Of a stretch of DNA of 64,000 nt, positions 38,089 through 52,100 are shown one piece after another. The notes beneath the pieces are model-generated. The model did not search any database and was not told the origin of the DNA. It saw nothing but the letters and a program-made list of their open reading frames with translations. A program made the position numbers and the translations under genes. Every line of letters starts with the position of its first letter. Positions within the stretch are counted from its first letter, which is position 1. Source of the stretch: Dendrophyllia cribrosa (taxonomy: Eukaryota > Cnidaria > Anthozoa > Scleractinia > Dendrophylliidae); the NCBI GenBank assembly GCA_024195265.1, contig JAJLRJ010000002.1:19969604-20033603 (forward strand), in the 5' to 3' direction.

Positions 38089-38689
38089 GGGGCTCCCAGG
38101 CCAGCCCCTGCCCTCCCTATGTTTGGTAAACTTGCTATGCTTTGCTGGAATTGTCTTCACAGAATTTGACATTCACAGTGGAGCCTTCAAGAGCACCACC
38201 CCACCTTAGCTGAAGGTCTGGATACAAAAATGAATTGGCATAAATATTCAATTTATGTATAATGCTATTATTGAAATTATATTCCTACTAATTTAACCCT
38301 TTAAGCCCTAAGACTAGAGTGATCAACATCAAATTTCTCCTTGTATTATTAATGCCTTATCAATCAAAAAGGTCATGAGAATTAAGGACATGATCGCACA
38401 AGATAAGTTCTCTTGATATCCAAACAATTTCTCCCCACTACTTCTATAGGAAATGTATGGGACTAGAAATGGGAATTTAAATTTTGATGTTAAGGCTCAA
38501 AGGGTTAATGGATACAATATTATATTGGATTCAGTACATGTAAAAATTTTTTAGCAGTATATACATAACTGTTTGTTGTTAAACAAGACAAAATTGAAGA
38601 CTATATAATAATTGGTCAACAAAAAAATATTCTTGTTTTCAATATTATTGGTATCTGGTAGTAATTTACCTTATTAGTGGACTGTGTGT

Positions 38690-39085
38690 CCAATTGCATG
38701 GATGAAAGAAATGATTTTTTGAACAAGACTGAGCTCCCTTCATTGGGTGATGCATAATTAACTTTAGGCCTATAACAGTGGCAATAAAATCAAGCAAGTC
38801 TGGAGCTCTTTCTTTAACCTCTTCAAGTACACTAATCCAAGTAAATTAAGTTCTCAAGGGATGATTTTGTATTTTGTCTGAGGACATACAAAACAGAGGG
38901 GCCATGTTTTCCATGCTTCCTCGCACACAGGTCACATCACTCAGTTCATCAATCTCTTCCAGGAAGTGGTATTTAACGCATGACTTTACACTAGTTAAAC
39001 AGCATAACAGCTTTAGCAATCTCAGTGGGCATATTTGTCTCTCACGCCAGAGCTTCCAGATTTCTTCCTTCTGCAATGGTCTATT
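38690..39085 (-). pseudogene. Decayed ORF of unidentified type
   Basis: Read on the minus strand, one frame is open for about 76 codons (KLLCCLTSVKSCVKYHFLEE...), hits TAA near 38847, and continues FTWISVLEEVKERAPDLLDF.... The second part resembles the helical W..VL.EL..+AP.LL.. segment of multicopy transposon-associated proteins. The identification is weak. Confidence 0.35.
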
Positions 39086-40175
39086 TGTATTTTCAGTTAG
39101 CTGGTGGAAAAAAATTCAGTTGTAAATCACCTGACCAACAGGAATTTTTATTAAAAACACTCTTTATAAAATGGATACCACTGAACACATGCAGTGCTGC
39201 ACTAGGGTAAAGCCTGTGTAGTGGTTTGGTTTTCCGATATCTACAAGGGCAACTCATCGCTAACGCCCAGGTAATCAACTCAAGTTAGCTCGACTTTAAG
39301 TTGGCTTCCCCGAGGCGATCCTTGAATTCTAATTGGATAGTTCAATCTCCAAGAAAGAATCTGGTAGACAACCAGAAGTTTGTTCACGTATGATTAATTA
39401 ACTACTGCGCACCACAAAGACCAAATTATCAGCTCGTTTGCTCTGACTGGTAAATAACAAAAAACAATTAACCATTTCCAACATTTTTTTTTATTAACCG
39501 ACTTCTTTAAGTATCTTGTTAAAAGGTACCATGCAGTCCCTTCTGCGCATGCACTGTTTTGTGAAACTTACTGGAATATCAGTTTACCTTCCTTTTTAAT
39601 GCAGAAAACATCTGTTGGATGTTTCGCCAATGTTATCCTTAACTGTCCAATCTTAAATGCATCAGCACCGCTTTTTTTTAACACATCGACGGTAGAATTG
39701 AAGCTTACTTTCCCATTCATAATGACGGGCCTTCAGTTTCTTTTGAAACTTGAAATGTGCGTCATGTGAGTAGTCACAGAATGTTACGTATCGTCAAAAT
39801 CGAAACAAAAAATGTAAACAAAGTCCAAGCATGCGCACCAGGGATAGCAGGTTCTCTTTAACTTATGAGACATCGAGTTTGGTTTGCAGGCAATTCAAAC
39901 CCAATAATGAGTGCAGAAAATTAAAATGTCTAGGCTACAAAAGGGTTGTGAATACCGCTCTCACTCTTAAACCGTACTTCACACATTTCTAACAGTCAAC
40001 ATTTCCCCTAAGAAAAGTCGTGTGACAAATGAAACTTTCACACAAGAAACAAATGTTGGAATGGAAGTTTCCATCCTCCGTATACTCCTTTTATTCTTTC
40101 TTTCTCTTCCTTTTTTCATTTCTTATCTCTTATCTTTTTCTTATCTTTTTCCCTCTTTTTCTTTTTTTTTTGCGT

Positions 40176-40201
40176 CCCCCCCCCCCCCCCAAAAAAAAAA
40201 A
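40176..40201. repeat. C15-A11 double homopolymer
   Basis: A run of C is followed directly by a run of A and then a G-rich stretch, downstream of a long T/C-rich region. Confidence 0.85.
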
Positions 40202-40681
40202 GGGGGAGGGGAGTCTGGTGGATTGAAGGACTGCTGTCAGCCTACCCTATCCTTGCACCTGTTGTCACCAGTAACCTAAGTTATCCTTGGAGTTTTGTAA
40301 ACTTTCGCCTGCAACCGGATTTCGTACTATTACCTTCCCTCGACCCCAATTATCTGTCTCTGGGTTTTCGAGGATGCCTAAACATTTGCTCCGGAGCTTT
40401 CCCCCCGAAAGCTGACGCCCTTTCTATGAAAGTTCAATTGAAACCGTTGTCAAAACTTACAGTCAAATGAACATCGGCCATATTTCTATTGGTGAACAGA
40501 TTTTCAATCCAATAATTTTTGTTATACTCTAACTCGAAATATTATCAGTTTATGACACTGAAAAGTAATAAGAATAAGGTCTTAAGCATATATATTTTTT
40601 CTTTTAAATATCTTCCATTATTGTATGAATTGTACTTGCTGGATAATCCTGGCAACTATGACCTATTACCGTGGATAATAT

Positions 40682-40945
40682 TAGACTGCCAGCTGTCCCT
40701 TCTCAGTCGATCAAGCAGGCGAGCGAATCACGATAACGAGCTCGGCGAGACTGGAGCGAACAAACGAGCCGAGGGGAAACTGGGGGAGAGGCGGGAGAAG
40801 AAGGCCCTCCTTTGCCGCCTCTTCCCCTCTTCCCCTCCGCCCCTCTCTGTTTGCATTACTTTCGCGTGCTCGCCACTCCGTCGATCGCCGATCGTGTATT
40901 TGCTCGCCCGCTCGACTATCCAGGAAGGGACTGCTAGCAGTCTAG
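40682..40945. mobile_element. MITE with TAGACTGC ends
   Basis: TAGACTGCCAGCTGTCCCTT at the left matches the complement of AAGGGACTGCTAGCAGTCTA at the right, bounding 264 bp of GC-rich sequence. An open frame across it is accidental. Confidence 0.75.
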
Positions 40946-41027
40946 AATAATATCAATAATTTAAAAAAAACATATTCTAACGAGATTTTTTTCCTAAATG
41001 GTACTAAAAGAGATCGCTTAAGTCCAA

Positions 41028-41090
41028 CCTCGTCCCCAAGGGCTTCTCTCCGGCGCCATTTTGATACGGAGAAGGCAATGGGGGACGAAG
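41028..41090. mobile_element. Short palindromic MITE, copy 3
   Basis: CCTCGTCCCCAAGGGCTTCT and GGAGAAGGCAATGGGGGACG enclose GCGCCATTTTGA. The arrangement matches copies 1 and 2. Confidence 0.65.
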
Positions 41091-41488
41091 TTTGCTTAAC
41101 TCTGTACTTAACACATATAATTTGGCTCGATTTCTAGCCATTCTTGCACCTGCATTGCTCCGTGCTAAGGAAGATGAAAACAGGACTACAAACGTGGCTA
41201 GAAATTGGCCTAACAGTCATTAAACTAATATAAACCTAACACAATGGCACACTACTACAGGGGGCTTCTGAGAAAGACCAGTGTGTAATGCATAGTACGC
41301 ACACTCTGGTGTTTCTTTTGTTCTATTTTCGACCCTTTTTGAGAGTTTGTCTTCCTCATGTTTACTAGTCTAGTCAATGCCTGTTTTCTATTTTTATTAT
41401 TTTTTTGCACCATGCCATTTCACTACAACTACATATTTATTACTTACATGTATTATAATTTTATTTAAATATGAATAATTTTGATAAA

Positions 41489-41707
41489 TACAGTGGAACC
41501 CAATTACGCGACCACCGACGGGCCAAAAATGTGTGGTCATATGAATGGGGTGGTCAGATTAACTGGTTTTTCAGATACAGCAAATTGAAACATCAGCCTT
41601 TTTTTTGGGGGGGGGGGGGGGGGGGGGGGGGACACCAAAAAACAATGACGAAATAACAATGACATCATCATATTAACAGGGTGGCTGAAAGTTAGGGTTC
41701 CACTATA
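41489..41707. mobile_element. Mariner-like MITE containing poly-G
   Basis: The ends TACAGTGGAACCC and GGGTTCCACTATA are inverted repeats beginning with TA. A run of 25 G at 41607-41631 lies inside. No coding sequence remains. Confidence 0.75.
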
Positions 41708-41910
41708 ATATATTATACTAGGAATGGACCTTAACTAAAGATCTCAAATACATGTAGTTTTAGTAAAATGACATCATGTATAAAACTGCTGATGTGTGAT
41801 GAGAACACCCACGTAACATGCAAACTGACATTATACAAATGGAAATTAGAACCTGCAATCATCTATTGCTTTCTGTTGACCAAAAAGAAGGTTAAATTTA
41901 GTTTGTTTTA

Positions 41911-42255
41911 CTCCCGGGGGAGGTACTCCTGACAATTTAGGACAGGTGTGTGCCGCCAAAGTTCTCAAACCCTGACCCTATTTAAGGGTAGAAAATCGAG
42001 ATTTGATACCCTTTTTAAGGCCCAATTCAGGCGTGTAGTACAGTTTTAACAGACCATATCTTTTTCGTTTTGCGTGTTGGGGTGGAGACTGCAATTTAGT
42101 GACCCTATTTAAGGAATATCTAAGGATCACAATACCAAAATTACCAAAAAGGATACCCTATTTAAGGAGTGAGCACCTCAAAAACCCTACCCTATCGGGC
42201 GGCACATAACTATATAGCGTATATAAGGGAGTACCCCCCCCCCCCCCCCCCGGGG
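41911..42255. mobile_element. MITE with CTCCCGGGGG ends, poly-C in one end
   Basis: The left end CTCCCGGGGGAGGTACTCC pairs with the right end GGGAGTAC(C18)GGGG. The right terminal repeat appears to have expanded into a C18 run. The interior has repeated CCCTATTTAAGG words. Confidence 0.75.
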
Positions 42256-43183
42256 TTTTACTTGCATGTTTTCATGATATTGCAACACAAATTTCAAGTC
42301 TGTAGGTTTTATTCAGTAAGACAGACTAGAATTACCTACAAGAGCATGACTTTGTTGGGTTATTTCAATCTGGAGGCAACACTAATGAGTCATAAATTTT
42401 CACTGAATTCGTTTAGTGTATTTCACTGTGGTTCTTTTTTATCATATTATTTTCAAAGTATTGCTCTTCAATGGCATTCTAGGATGCATTTAATTTAACA
42501 AAGGTTAAGGCAGGGGTACACATGAATTTGAATGAAATTTAAAGAGGTTTAAAGAAGGGATAGAAGAAGGAAAATGATTTTTGGAACACCAACAGACAGT
42601 CGATACCCACGCAAGAGTACCCCAGGTGGCTAGTGGACTAACTTGGTGTCTGCCTATTAATTATTAACTACAAATTCTATTTTTAAAAGTTCACTAAATC
42701 TTCAATATTTCTTATTTCTCTTAATTTTACCAATCCTTTCAGAAAAACTATTTCCTCCCAAAAATCACCCAAAAATTCACAAAACACCCCACAACATAGA
42801 TTCACGGGATGAGCAGAGAGTTTTTGGATTGCTTGAAACGTGAACGAGATATTTCCATTAAAGCCATGTCAAGTGGCGGAAAAATGGCGTTCATGTCTAC
42901 CCCCGCCTTAAGGAAAATAATATGGTTACTATAGACTTTTGGTCTATGAACACCAAAAATTCATTTAACAGTACTAGTAACAGCTATAAGTTCATTTTCC
43001 CTTAACTGTTTACTGGTAAATCATTTCACCATAAACACAGTGCTCCTACAAGGACCAGTTACATACATCACCTCACTTTAAAAAGAACACTCCACTGTAT
43101 TCTTCATTTGACTGTAGGCTGTGAAATAAAGCACATGTACAGCTGCCTTCAAAACCATCCTAAATACATTTATCTCATCATCG

Positions 43184-46100
43184 TTAGTGATCAATGGCCA
43201 GGAAATGCATGAAGTCTTTCTTGTTTTGAATTGGTGTCCTTGTTGGTCGTCCCAGGTCCTTTCTTCCACCTTTGTTTGTTTTTATTTCTAAGAGGACAGG
43301 GCCCTCCAGACTTCTCATGAGTTTAACAGCCTCAGAGATTTCTTCTGGTTGCTCTGCTCCTATTACCTGAATAAACAGAACATTAAACAAAAAAATCAAG
43401 GCAAGGTAAAATTTCCATTTACATCAATGGCACTCTGTTGGACATTCTACAATTCCTGTGATCTATGCCACCCTCTGGAGATCTGAGATCTGGAGATTTT
43501 TCTTTTTGCCGACCTCCCATTAACACCAACCCCCTCTCCCCCCTCCCACATCCCGCATTGGTCGCCTACAATGTTTGTAAACGAATAGAGTGAAAGATGC
43601 AATATGATTGGAAATGCAGCCAAAAAGAAAAAAATAGCATTTTTGGGTAGAATTTTGGCCTGTTCATGGGAAAAGAACCAAATTGGCTTTGTTCACCTGA
43701 TGGCAGACTGGGAGATTTGTTCTGAATCTCAAAGACTATTCTTGGTTTTCACTTACGTCATTTAAAAATTCAGAAGCATTAAACAGTAGACTTTGATTCC
43801 AAAATGTTTATGGAATTGTAGAAAGTTTAAACCTACACATCTTGGCCAAATTTTGAAGTGCAAAAGCATTTTGTTCAAGAGCTATAGGCTAATGTCAGCA
43901 TTAGGCATTTTTAGTAAGAAATGTATGGAGCGGCCATCTTTGTGCCCCACTCAGAGGCACAAAGATGGCGGCCAAAAATTCAAAGTCTTAATTACACCAA
44001 AAATCAAATTAAAAAAAAATTGTATATGCTATAAGCTCCATTAACTCGGCTTTTCAGCATTTATAATGCAAACAATAACTTTCAGCTGATTCAATTTTGT
44101 TTATTTTCACGGCTTATCTGAAATAGCGTGACGAATTGCGTGACACATTTCAAACCTTTGTAAATAGGAAGCAAAACATCGTTTAAACCTGAAACTTTTT
44201 GTGAAAGATTATAACACTTGTATCTGCTGTAGTTAATTTTTTATTTCAGGTAATTTTTGTTTTTTCTTTGTTGCAAATTCATTAGCATATATTACCATAC
44301 CCAAAAACAATGGGAAAATAAAAATTACCTGAGATAAAAAATTAACTACAACGTATCGACATACCATATTAGAAACAGCTTTGTAGGATGTATATTTTAG
44401 ATTTATTTTATTTTTATGACGTCATAGCTACCAGATAATACAGGAGAGTTAAAAGGTACAGTGTATGTGAATTGGAGGAGCTGATCAACTCACCGATTTG
44501 TATCCACATGCTTTGGCAATGGCCAGAAAATCAAATGTCTCATTCAAAGCACCGGTGGGTTGGCCACCTACTGAATCATGGCATCCATTGTTGATTAAAA
44601 TGTGTTTAAAATTTGGTACTTCACTTTGTCCAATGGTGGCTAAGCCACCCATGTGCATGAGGACAGAACCATCACCATCCAAGCAAATTATCTTTAAAAA
44701 AAGAGAGAATTATCCAAAAATTGACATGGCATAATTTTAGAGTTGGAAAAACCGCTGCAGGGTTAGCTCAGCTGGAAGAGCATTGGTCTACTGAGCAGCA
44801 GGTGAGTGTTCGATCCCTGGCTGGAGTAACACTCAGGGTCTTAAAATAACTGAGGACGATGGTGCTATCTATGCTATCATATCTGCAAATGGTTAGACCT
44901 TCATGTAGCGGTTTCATCTCCAGTAGGAGATGTAAAAACAGTGTCCTTGATCAGGACATACACTGACACTTAGATAAAGTGATTTTTTTTTGTAGATAAC
45001 TATGACTGAGCCTACAACATTAGTTATATTCCAGCTTTTAGCCAGCAGGGTGTCCAACCATCCTGTGGATGCCCACTTTTTGAAGAAATTCATAAAATTG
45101 CACCTAATCCTATAAAAATTAATGATAGGAAATATCTTCACGACGCTCACTTTTCAATTTCTGGCTAAACGCTTGGGTGTATTGAGAAGAGCGCACAGCT
45201 TTAGAGTATATTGCACTACAAATGACCCTTGATTATTTCCATACTGCTTCAAAACTATTGAATGCCTCCAGAATTTATTCAGACCTCACAATGTAGTTTC
45301 ATGGACACCCAACAACACTTATTGCTATTGAAAGCTCATTAAATTAAAACAAAAAATATAACAAACACAGTTTAAAAAAGACAACAAAACAGGAATATTA
45401 AATGTCACACTGATTTGTCTCTAGGAATTGTGGGTCATCTTTACATAATTTTTACAAGCCATAATTTACACCAAGTCTAACTGAGTAAAACAAACAATTA
45501 AAATACCTGTCTCTTTGGTCTAAACTGGGCAATACCAAGTGCAATAGCTGATGCATGGCCCATAGATCCTACTGTCAAGAAATCCTTTTCATGGCCATGT
45601 CCTTTAGCCACTCGATATTCAAACAGTTCACGCGACAACATACCAGTTGTACCAACAACCACATCACGATCTTTTAGAGAATCCACAATAACTCTCAAGG
45701 CTCCTTCTCTGTTTAATGGGTATCTAGCAAAAAAAAAAAAGAAAACATGAATTGATAAGAAATACAGGTTGGAGAGAGCAGAAAACAAAAAAACACCTCC
45801 CACCCCCCACCCCCCTGCAACTTTACCAAACAAGTCCACAACATTTTAATGCCATTACATGCACTTAACTTAAATTAAATTTATACACTTCTAATGAAGT
45901 TTTAATTTGTATCCTTTATCGTTTTTATTTCGTGGCGTACCTGGAAACTAGCTCTTAAGGTGGCTCTTAAATGTATGAAAATTTAAGGTGGCTCTGAATT
46001 ATCCCATGTACGGAATTTTGTTAAACTTTGCCAAAAGTTGCATCTTATCCTGCTGATCAAAATTCGACAATAAAAAATGGAGTTCACCGAGTCATTTTTG

Positions 46101-49100
46101 AGTTATTAACACCTAAAGCTAAAAATAAGGGTGTTTTCAGCACATTTTTACTGTTGCTATGGTAACATATTGTGTCACAAAAATGATAACAACATGTTCA
46201 CCATTCATTGGGCATTCATTTGTTACCATGATTGTAGCATCAACTGATAAAGAGTGGTTTTAGTGACCCATCAAAATCCAAGTCTTGGAAAGTGCTGGAA
46301 ACTGTTGGGAGCCACCTTAAGCTATTAAAGCATACTGACCATGTTAAATAAAGCCCCGTCTACACGAGCAATTTTGATGTGGCAACTGTATGTGGCAATT
46401 TGCAAAGTTCTAGCTTTAACACAGAGCATGCAGTCGATGAGTACAGTATTTTGTATTGCGGATTATGACTTGTCATTATAGTGGAGATTAAATTGCAGTT
46501 CTTGTTGTTATCAGTTATCACCTTCATATTATCTGTCACCATTTCGCTTGAAAAGATAATTTGCTGGCCGCTTAATAGAGGTCAAAAAAACAAACAGGGA
46601 TTCTGACAGGGTGCGGGAAAAAATCCAAAATTGTGCGGGAGTTTTGGGGCAAATTGTGCGGGAAATAACTTCGATTGTGCGGGAAATTGTGCGGGATTGC
46701 GCAATCCTGTGACCAACCAATATTCAATCACCAGTGTTCTAGCCAGGCCAGAAAGATATGACAGGGAGGAAATTCTACACAAATGAAAAATACAAATGGA
46801 TGTTTTACTTTGGGGATTAAAATGTACCCAGCAATCGCCAATTTGCGGCTGTTTTTCTTCACCAAAGATTATTTGTCTCAAGAAAATCACATTGCGTGAC
46901 ACGATGAACTCGATCGGGTAAAACCGAAATACCATCTCTAAATAAAATGTTTCCTATCTGAGCGAGTTCCTTTCTGAAAAATCCGTACATTTTATGTAGT
47001 GTGAATAATTTCCATTAAAAGTTCACACAATTTCTTCGAAAGTTTGCCGCAAAAACACAACCTCGAGATGTATGCAAATTGCGTGCTAAATGTAATTTGA
47101 TAGCATGTTTGTTTTGCATTTTCCCGAATGAAAACGTCTTTCACTTGAAAAATTAAAATCCAGTATTCTGATCAGAACTTAATAATTTTTACCTATCAAT
47201 CCGAAGTTCCAGCGCTTTAATAGTTTGTTTGTCGATTCGCAAACTTGATCAGTTCTTTGCGAAAATAATTCAGACAGAGTGACATTCATTTCGGTGCGAC
47301 CGAGTACATTTCTTCGGTGTTTCTTCTTCGGTCCCTGACATATTAAACTGAAAGAGGAAGCGAAAGCGCTCGAAGAAATATCAACAGGCTGCCAAGAAAA
47401 ACGATATAATGTCTGGAAAACGACAACTAAAAAGCTGCGCGAAAAAGTCTGTAGGAAGTCGGAATAACTGAGACTAGTTCCCAGGACGGCGAAGAGAACG
47501 CCTTGTTGTTTTTATATCGATCCGCTCGAGCTGTTCGAGGAAAGCGAGGGATTTCTCGATTGTTTGGAAGGAAAATGGGCTGAAAATAGCCTAAAACGTT
47601 TCTCGAAATCTTGGTAATCAATAGAAATACCTGATTTAATTAAAATTTTAATCAAATATTTCAGTATTGTGCGGGATTGTGCGGATTTTTAGGAATTGTG
47701 CGGAATTGTGCGGGTTTGACCGAATTGTGCGGTCCCGCACCCGCGCACCCTGTCAGAATCCCTGAATAAATACTAAACTTGCAACAGCAAAAAGGTGGCC
47801 ACGGCCGCCTAATAGAGGTGGCCGTTGAATAGAGGTATTGAATATAGCACTTTACTGACAAATAATTCAGGACTTTGGAAAGTGGCTGCTTAATCGAGGG
47901 TGGCCGCTTAATAGAGGTCCGACTGTATTAACTATGGTTTATGTTTTCAGGGGTCCATTATGTTTGTCCCCGTAATTATGATTGACTGCAGCATAGAATG
48001 TAAATCTTAGTTGGGCATTGAACTTTAGAGTTAAAGTATTATTGAAAGGCACAGTTACTTACACTTCTGGCTCTTTGTCAAGCTTGAATGGTAAAAAGTT
48101 TTGCCTTCTCACCAGCAGACAGTAAGGTCCTTTAGTTGTTTCCATATGTTTTCTTGCAACATACAAGGCCTGACAAATAATATTATTTTCAATATAACTG
48201 TACATTAGCAAACATCATTGACTGTTTTTTTTAGAAGCGGTCACTTGTAAGGGAACAAAAAAAAGAACATTCAACAAATTTTATGGTGTTAATTCAGGGG
48301 CACCCAACGAAACGTTTCGGTAAAATATCTGTTCGGATGGAAGGTTGGCTAAAAATTTCGAAAAATATCACTGAGCGATTCCCTAGACTTTTCGAGGTTT
48401 TTCGGAAAACCATGAAGTTGCCCTAGAATTTTCGGAAATAATGCGAAAACCATGAAGTTGCCCTAGAAATTTCGGAAATAATGCGTTCCCTTTTTTATGT
48501 CTCATAATTTTCGAATGTTTTTTTGTCCGCTAAAATTTTCGTCTGTCGTTAAAAGCTGCTAAAAATTTCGGTGAGCACAGGCAGGGCTTTCATTAAGGGC
48601 CGGGCACCGGGCAAATTGACTGGCATTACGCGAGCGGGCCTTCGGTACGCGAAAGCTCCGCTATAAACACGATCAAACAAACGGAACAAAGATGAATCCT
48701 GTATATGAATGCAGTAGAACAACTGAGTTTAGATCCTGCTGTTTGGAACCATAAGGGAAGACTCAGTGCCATTCGTATAATTTACACCCCCTAACGTTTT
48801 CGGATGAATAGGTTTTACGCCTATAATATTCGGATGAGCATTTATATTGCCTAGTATTTTCGCTAAATTGCTATACGCACAAGTATATAAAAAATGTCCC
48901 CTAAAATTTTCTTATGAAAGTATTGGCTACTCCATGTCCTCGAACTTTCGAAAATACCCATTAGGATAGCTAAAACTTTCGGATGAGGAAAAAAAGCCCC
49001 CTAGAACTTTCGAAGCGACCAAAGTTCCCCTAAGATATCCGAACAAATAAATATTTTTTAGGGCAGCTTCAAATTAACCAAACAGACTTCTAAAGCATAG

Positions 49101-52100
49101 AGAAATACATATTAGACATTTCTGACGTATTTGGAAATATTCGGTCGTTGGGTGCCCCTGTTAATTAAGTTATAAACTAAAACAACACTTCATGTAAATG
49201 TGGGGATTGCCTGTTAATTTGGATGGTACTAACAGCTATGATTGTGGTACAATTACATTAAATACAGATGTCTGATGAATTTCTCTTACCTGCTCAGCTC
49301 CTTCTTCGTAATCAGGCAAAACTTGGAAAGGAATACCACATGACGCTGCAAAAAGAAGTGTCCCGCACAAATGATTACATTTAGTCTGTCAATATACTAC
49401 ATGTAACTGTGTGCTTAATCAGTCATTGCAAGAAACAGTGAGCCCATGAATCAGGCTTTTAGCCAGAAATTGAAAAGTGAAGATATTTCCCATCATAAAA
49501 TTCTAAAGGATTAGGTGCAATTTTTATAAATTTCTTCAAAAAGTGGGCATGCATCCACAGGTTGCCTGGACATCCTGCTGACTAAAAGCTTGCCATGAAT
49601 CATTAACCAACACAGGTCAGACTGAAATAAATAACACTGTAAAAAAGGGGTAAAAAAAAATACAATTTTCAAGTTGTTCTTACACCTCAACTGCAATAAT
49701 GCAGAAGAAGATAATCTTAACCTTCAAATACTGGTAATAATTCTCAACATTTGAAAATTTGTCACAATTATGCACAACATCAATGAGCTGCACACTAAAT
49801 GCTTGATAAAAAGTAACATGATATGCTTTCGTTCAGTTTAATCAGCTGACATGTATGATAAATTTGTAATGTATTTTTCTTCAAAAGTTACAGAATGAAT
49901 TAATTTCATCATTTAAGGGTACACTTATTCTACTCTGTAAATCCATATAAATTGGGCACCCCCTTAATATGGACATGCAGTCTTCCAAGTTATCTACATC
50001 TCATTTAAGTGTCCATATTAATGAGATGCAAGTTTGTAAGGAAAGAAAATACCATGGAAACATGGGCCTTATGCAAGTGTTTCCAAAGCTGTTTTAACTT
50101 CTCAAGATTCTTTGTCTAGGATTATTATGATAATAAAAATATGGAAGAAAAGCAAAAAATTAAAAAAAGTTTAAAATCATTTTGACCTAAAATTCATTTT
50201 AAACTATTAACAATACATATTTAAGGTCTCTCAAATGCTTTGTCAATTAAAGAAAAAAAATCAAGGCTGTGCTCTAAGAGTTATCATAGGTACATGTGTA
50301 GTCCAAAGGGAACACAGAAGTCCAGGTATAAAATGTAGTGTCCAGCAGTAAGCTGTGTGCAAAAACTATGTTTTTCTTGTTGACCAAAGACAAAAGTTAG
50401 TCAACTAAGGCACCCGGGCACTGCTTAAGAGCACAGCCCTAAAAAATCTTATATATAAATTGATGTTACATGTACTTCACTAAGAAACAGAGGCTAATAT
50501 ATACCAAGAATGCCAGGCGTAGCTTGTCCCTGTATCATGTGTTGTGGTTCATCTCTTTTTCCTGGCTCTCCTCTCCACCCTACTAATAGCAGCATGGGGA
50601 TGCTGTACACATTTGGCACAGCCAGCGACATCAGAGGATTCACAATGTTACCCAATCCAGAGTTCTGGTGGAAACAAAACAAATAAGAAAACGTAAATTA
50701 AGGGAGGTGAATCTTAACTACAGTTTTAGAGTCGTTACTAGGGACATTATTTCATAGTTAGCATTTCTCACTTTGTCATAAACTACTAAATATGGTGGGA
50801 ACTATGAAACTGGACACGATCACTAAATCGACATTGCACATGTGCAACTAGTACCAATCCCCAACTGCGCATAGGAATGAAAAGGCACAAAAATTCAAGG
50901 GAAAAAAGATAAAAATCTGATTTTTTTTTTGGCGAATCAAAAGCAATTCAACTTGTTTTAAAATCTGTAGCATGAAATAACCATTTAGATGAAAAAAGGA
51001 AAGCTATTAAAGAAAATGTATTAAAAAAACCTTAATGACTTCATAGCTTTTTCAATAACATGAATTTTAAAAAATCCATGCTACAGATTTTTTATTACAT
51101 GTAGGATGTTCTTAAGCCATTGGCATTGGTTTTATTGGAAGAAAATGTAAGATGTTTGAGTTTTAAGGGTTTTTATGTTCTGGTCACGTGACTTGCCAAA
51201 TATGGTTATGTCATCCATTAACAGAACGAATGTGACCAAACATCATAGCCAAGGAAGTAAAGAAACCCATTATATGACATTTGGAACTCTTCCATAGCAA
51301 CCACCTTGTAGTTAAGTTCCCCCCCCCCCTCACCCCTTAATTGATATTATGGTTAATTGGCAATAGTGCCATGCGTGGCCTTAACACAACCCCTCTCCTA
51401 ACTTAATCTTTCTTTTCTACCTTCGCTCTAGCCTTTGAGGGACATGTGAAGGTTATTTGCACGTGAGCCACAGATATAGCAGCACTGTAGCAAGCCTTGA
51501 AAAACTGGGGGGCACAAATGTTTTGGACCCAATTTTCCAGCATTTTGGGATTTTAAGTGTTTGATAGATGAAAACTCTTCTAAACTGACACTTATTTATA
51601 CAAAGCACAGCATGCACATTTCCATGATCCAAAAGGCTTAGTGAAGTAATTACACATGATCACACAAACATCAACATCTATTTCCATAGATTTTTCTTAT
51701 ATTCCCAATAAAATTCTAATGACAGTTGCAAAAAATAAAAAATCATTGACTGTTTTGGTCAAGGGAAGCACAACAGCGCAGAATCAATTCATTAGTACTT
51801 TCTACACTGTCTCAGCAAACCAATGAATATTGAAAAAAGTAAAACACTTCGGAATGTCAATTACAAAAACAAAAAAACTGGGGGGCCCCTCTCCTTGTTA
51901 CAGCCCTGTATGGCCAACATGGCTGGAGCTTAACCTAGTTTTTTTAGTAGTAAAGAGCAACTAGAAATATTGTTACTTCCCCTTTGGATGGGATGCTAGT
52001 CCATTACAGAGATACACCCGGCATTATGTTTGCCAGTAACTATTTATACACCTGGTGGAGAAAGACAATGCAGCGCAAAGTTTCTTGCCTAAGAAAACAA

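Noticed and set aside
40519..40950. 143-codon open frame on the plus strand
   Set aside because: It runs through a GC-rich MITE (40682-40945) and shows no recognisable domain.
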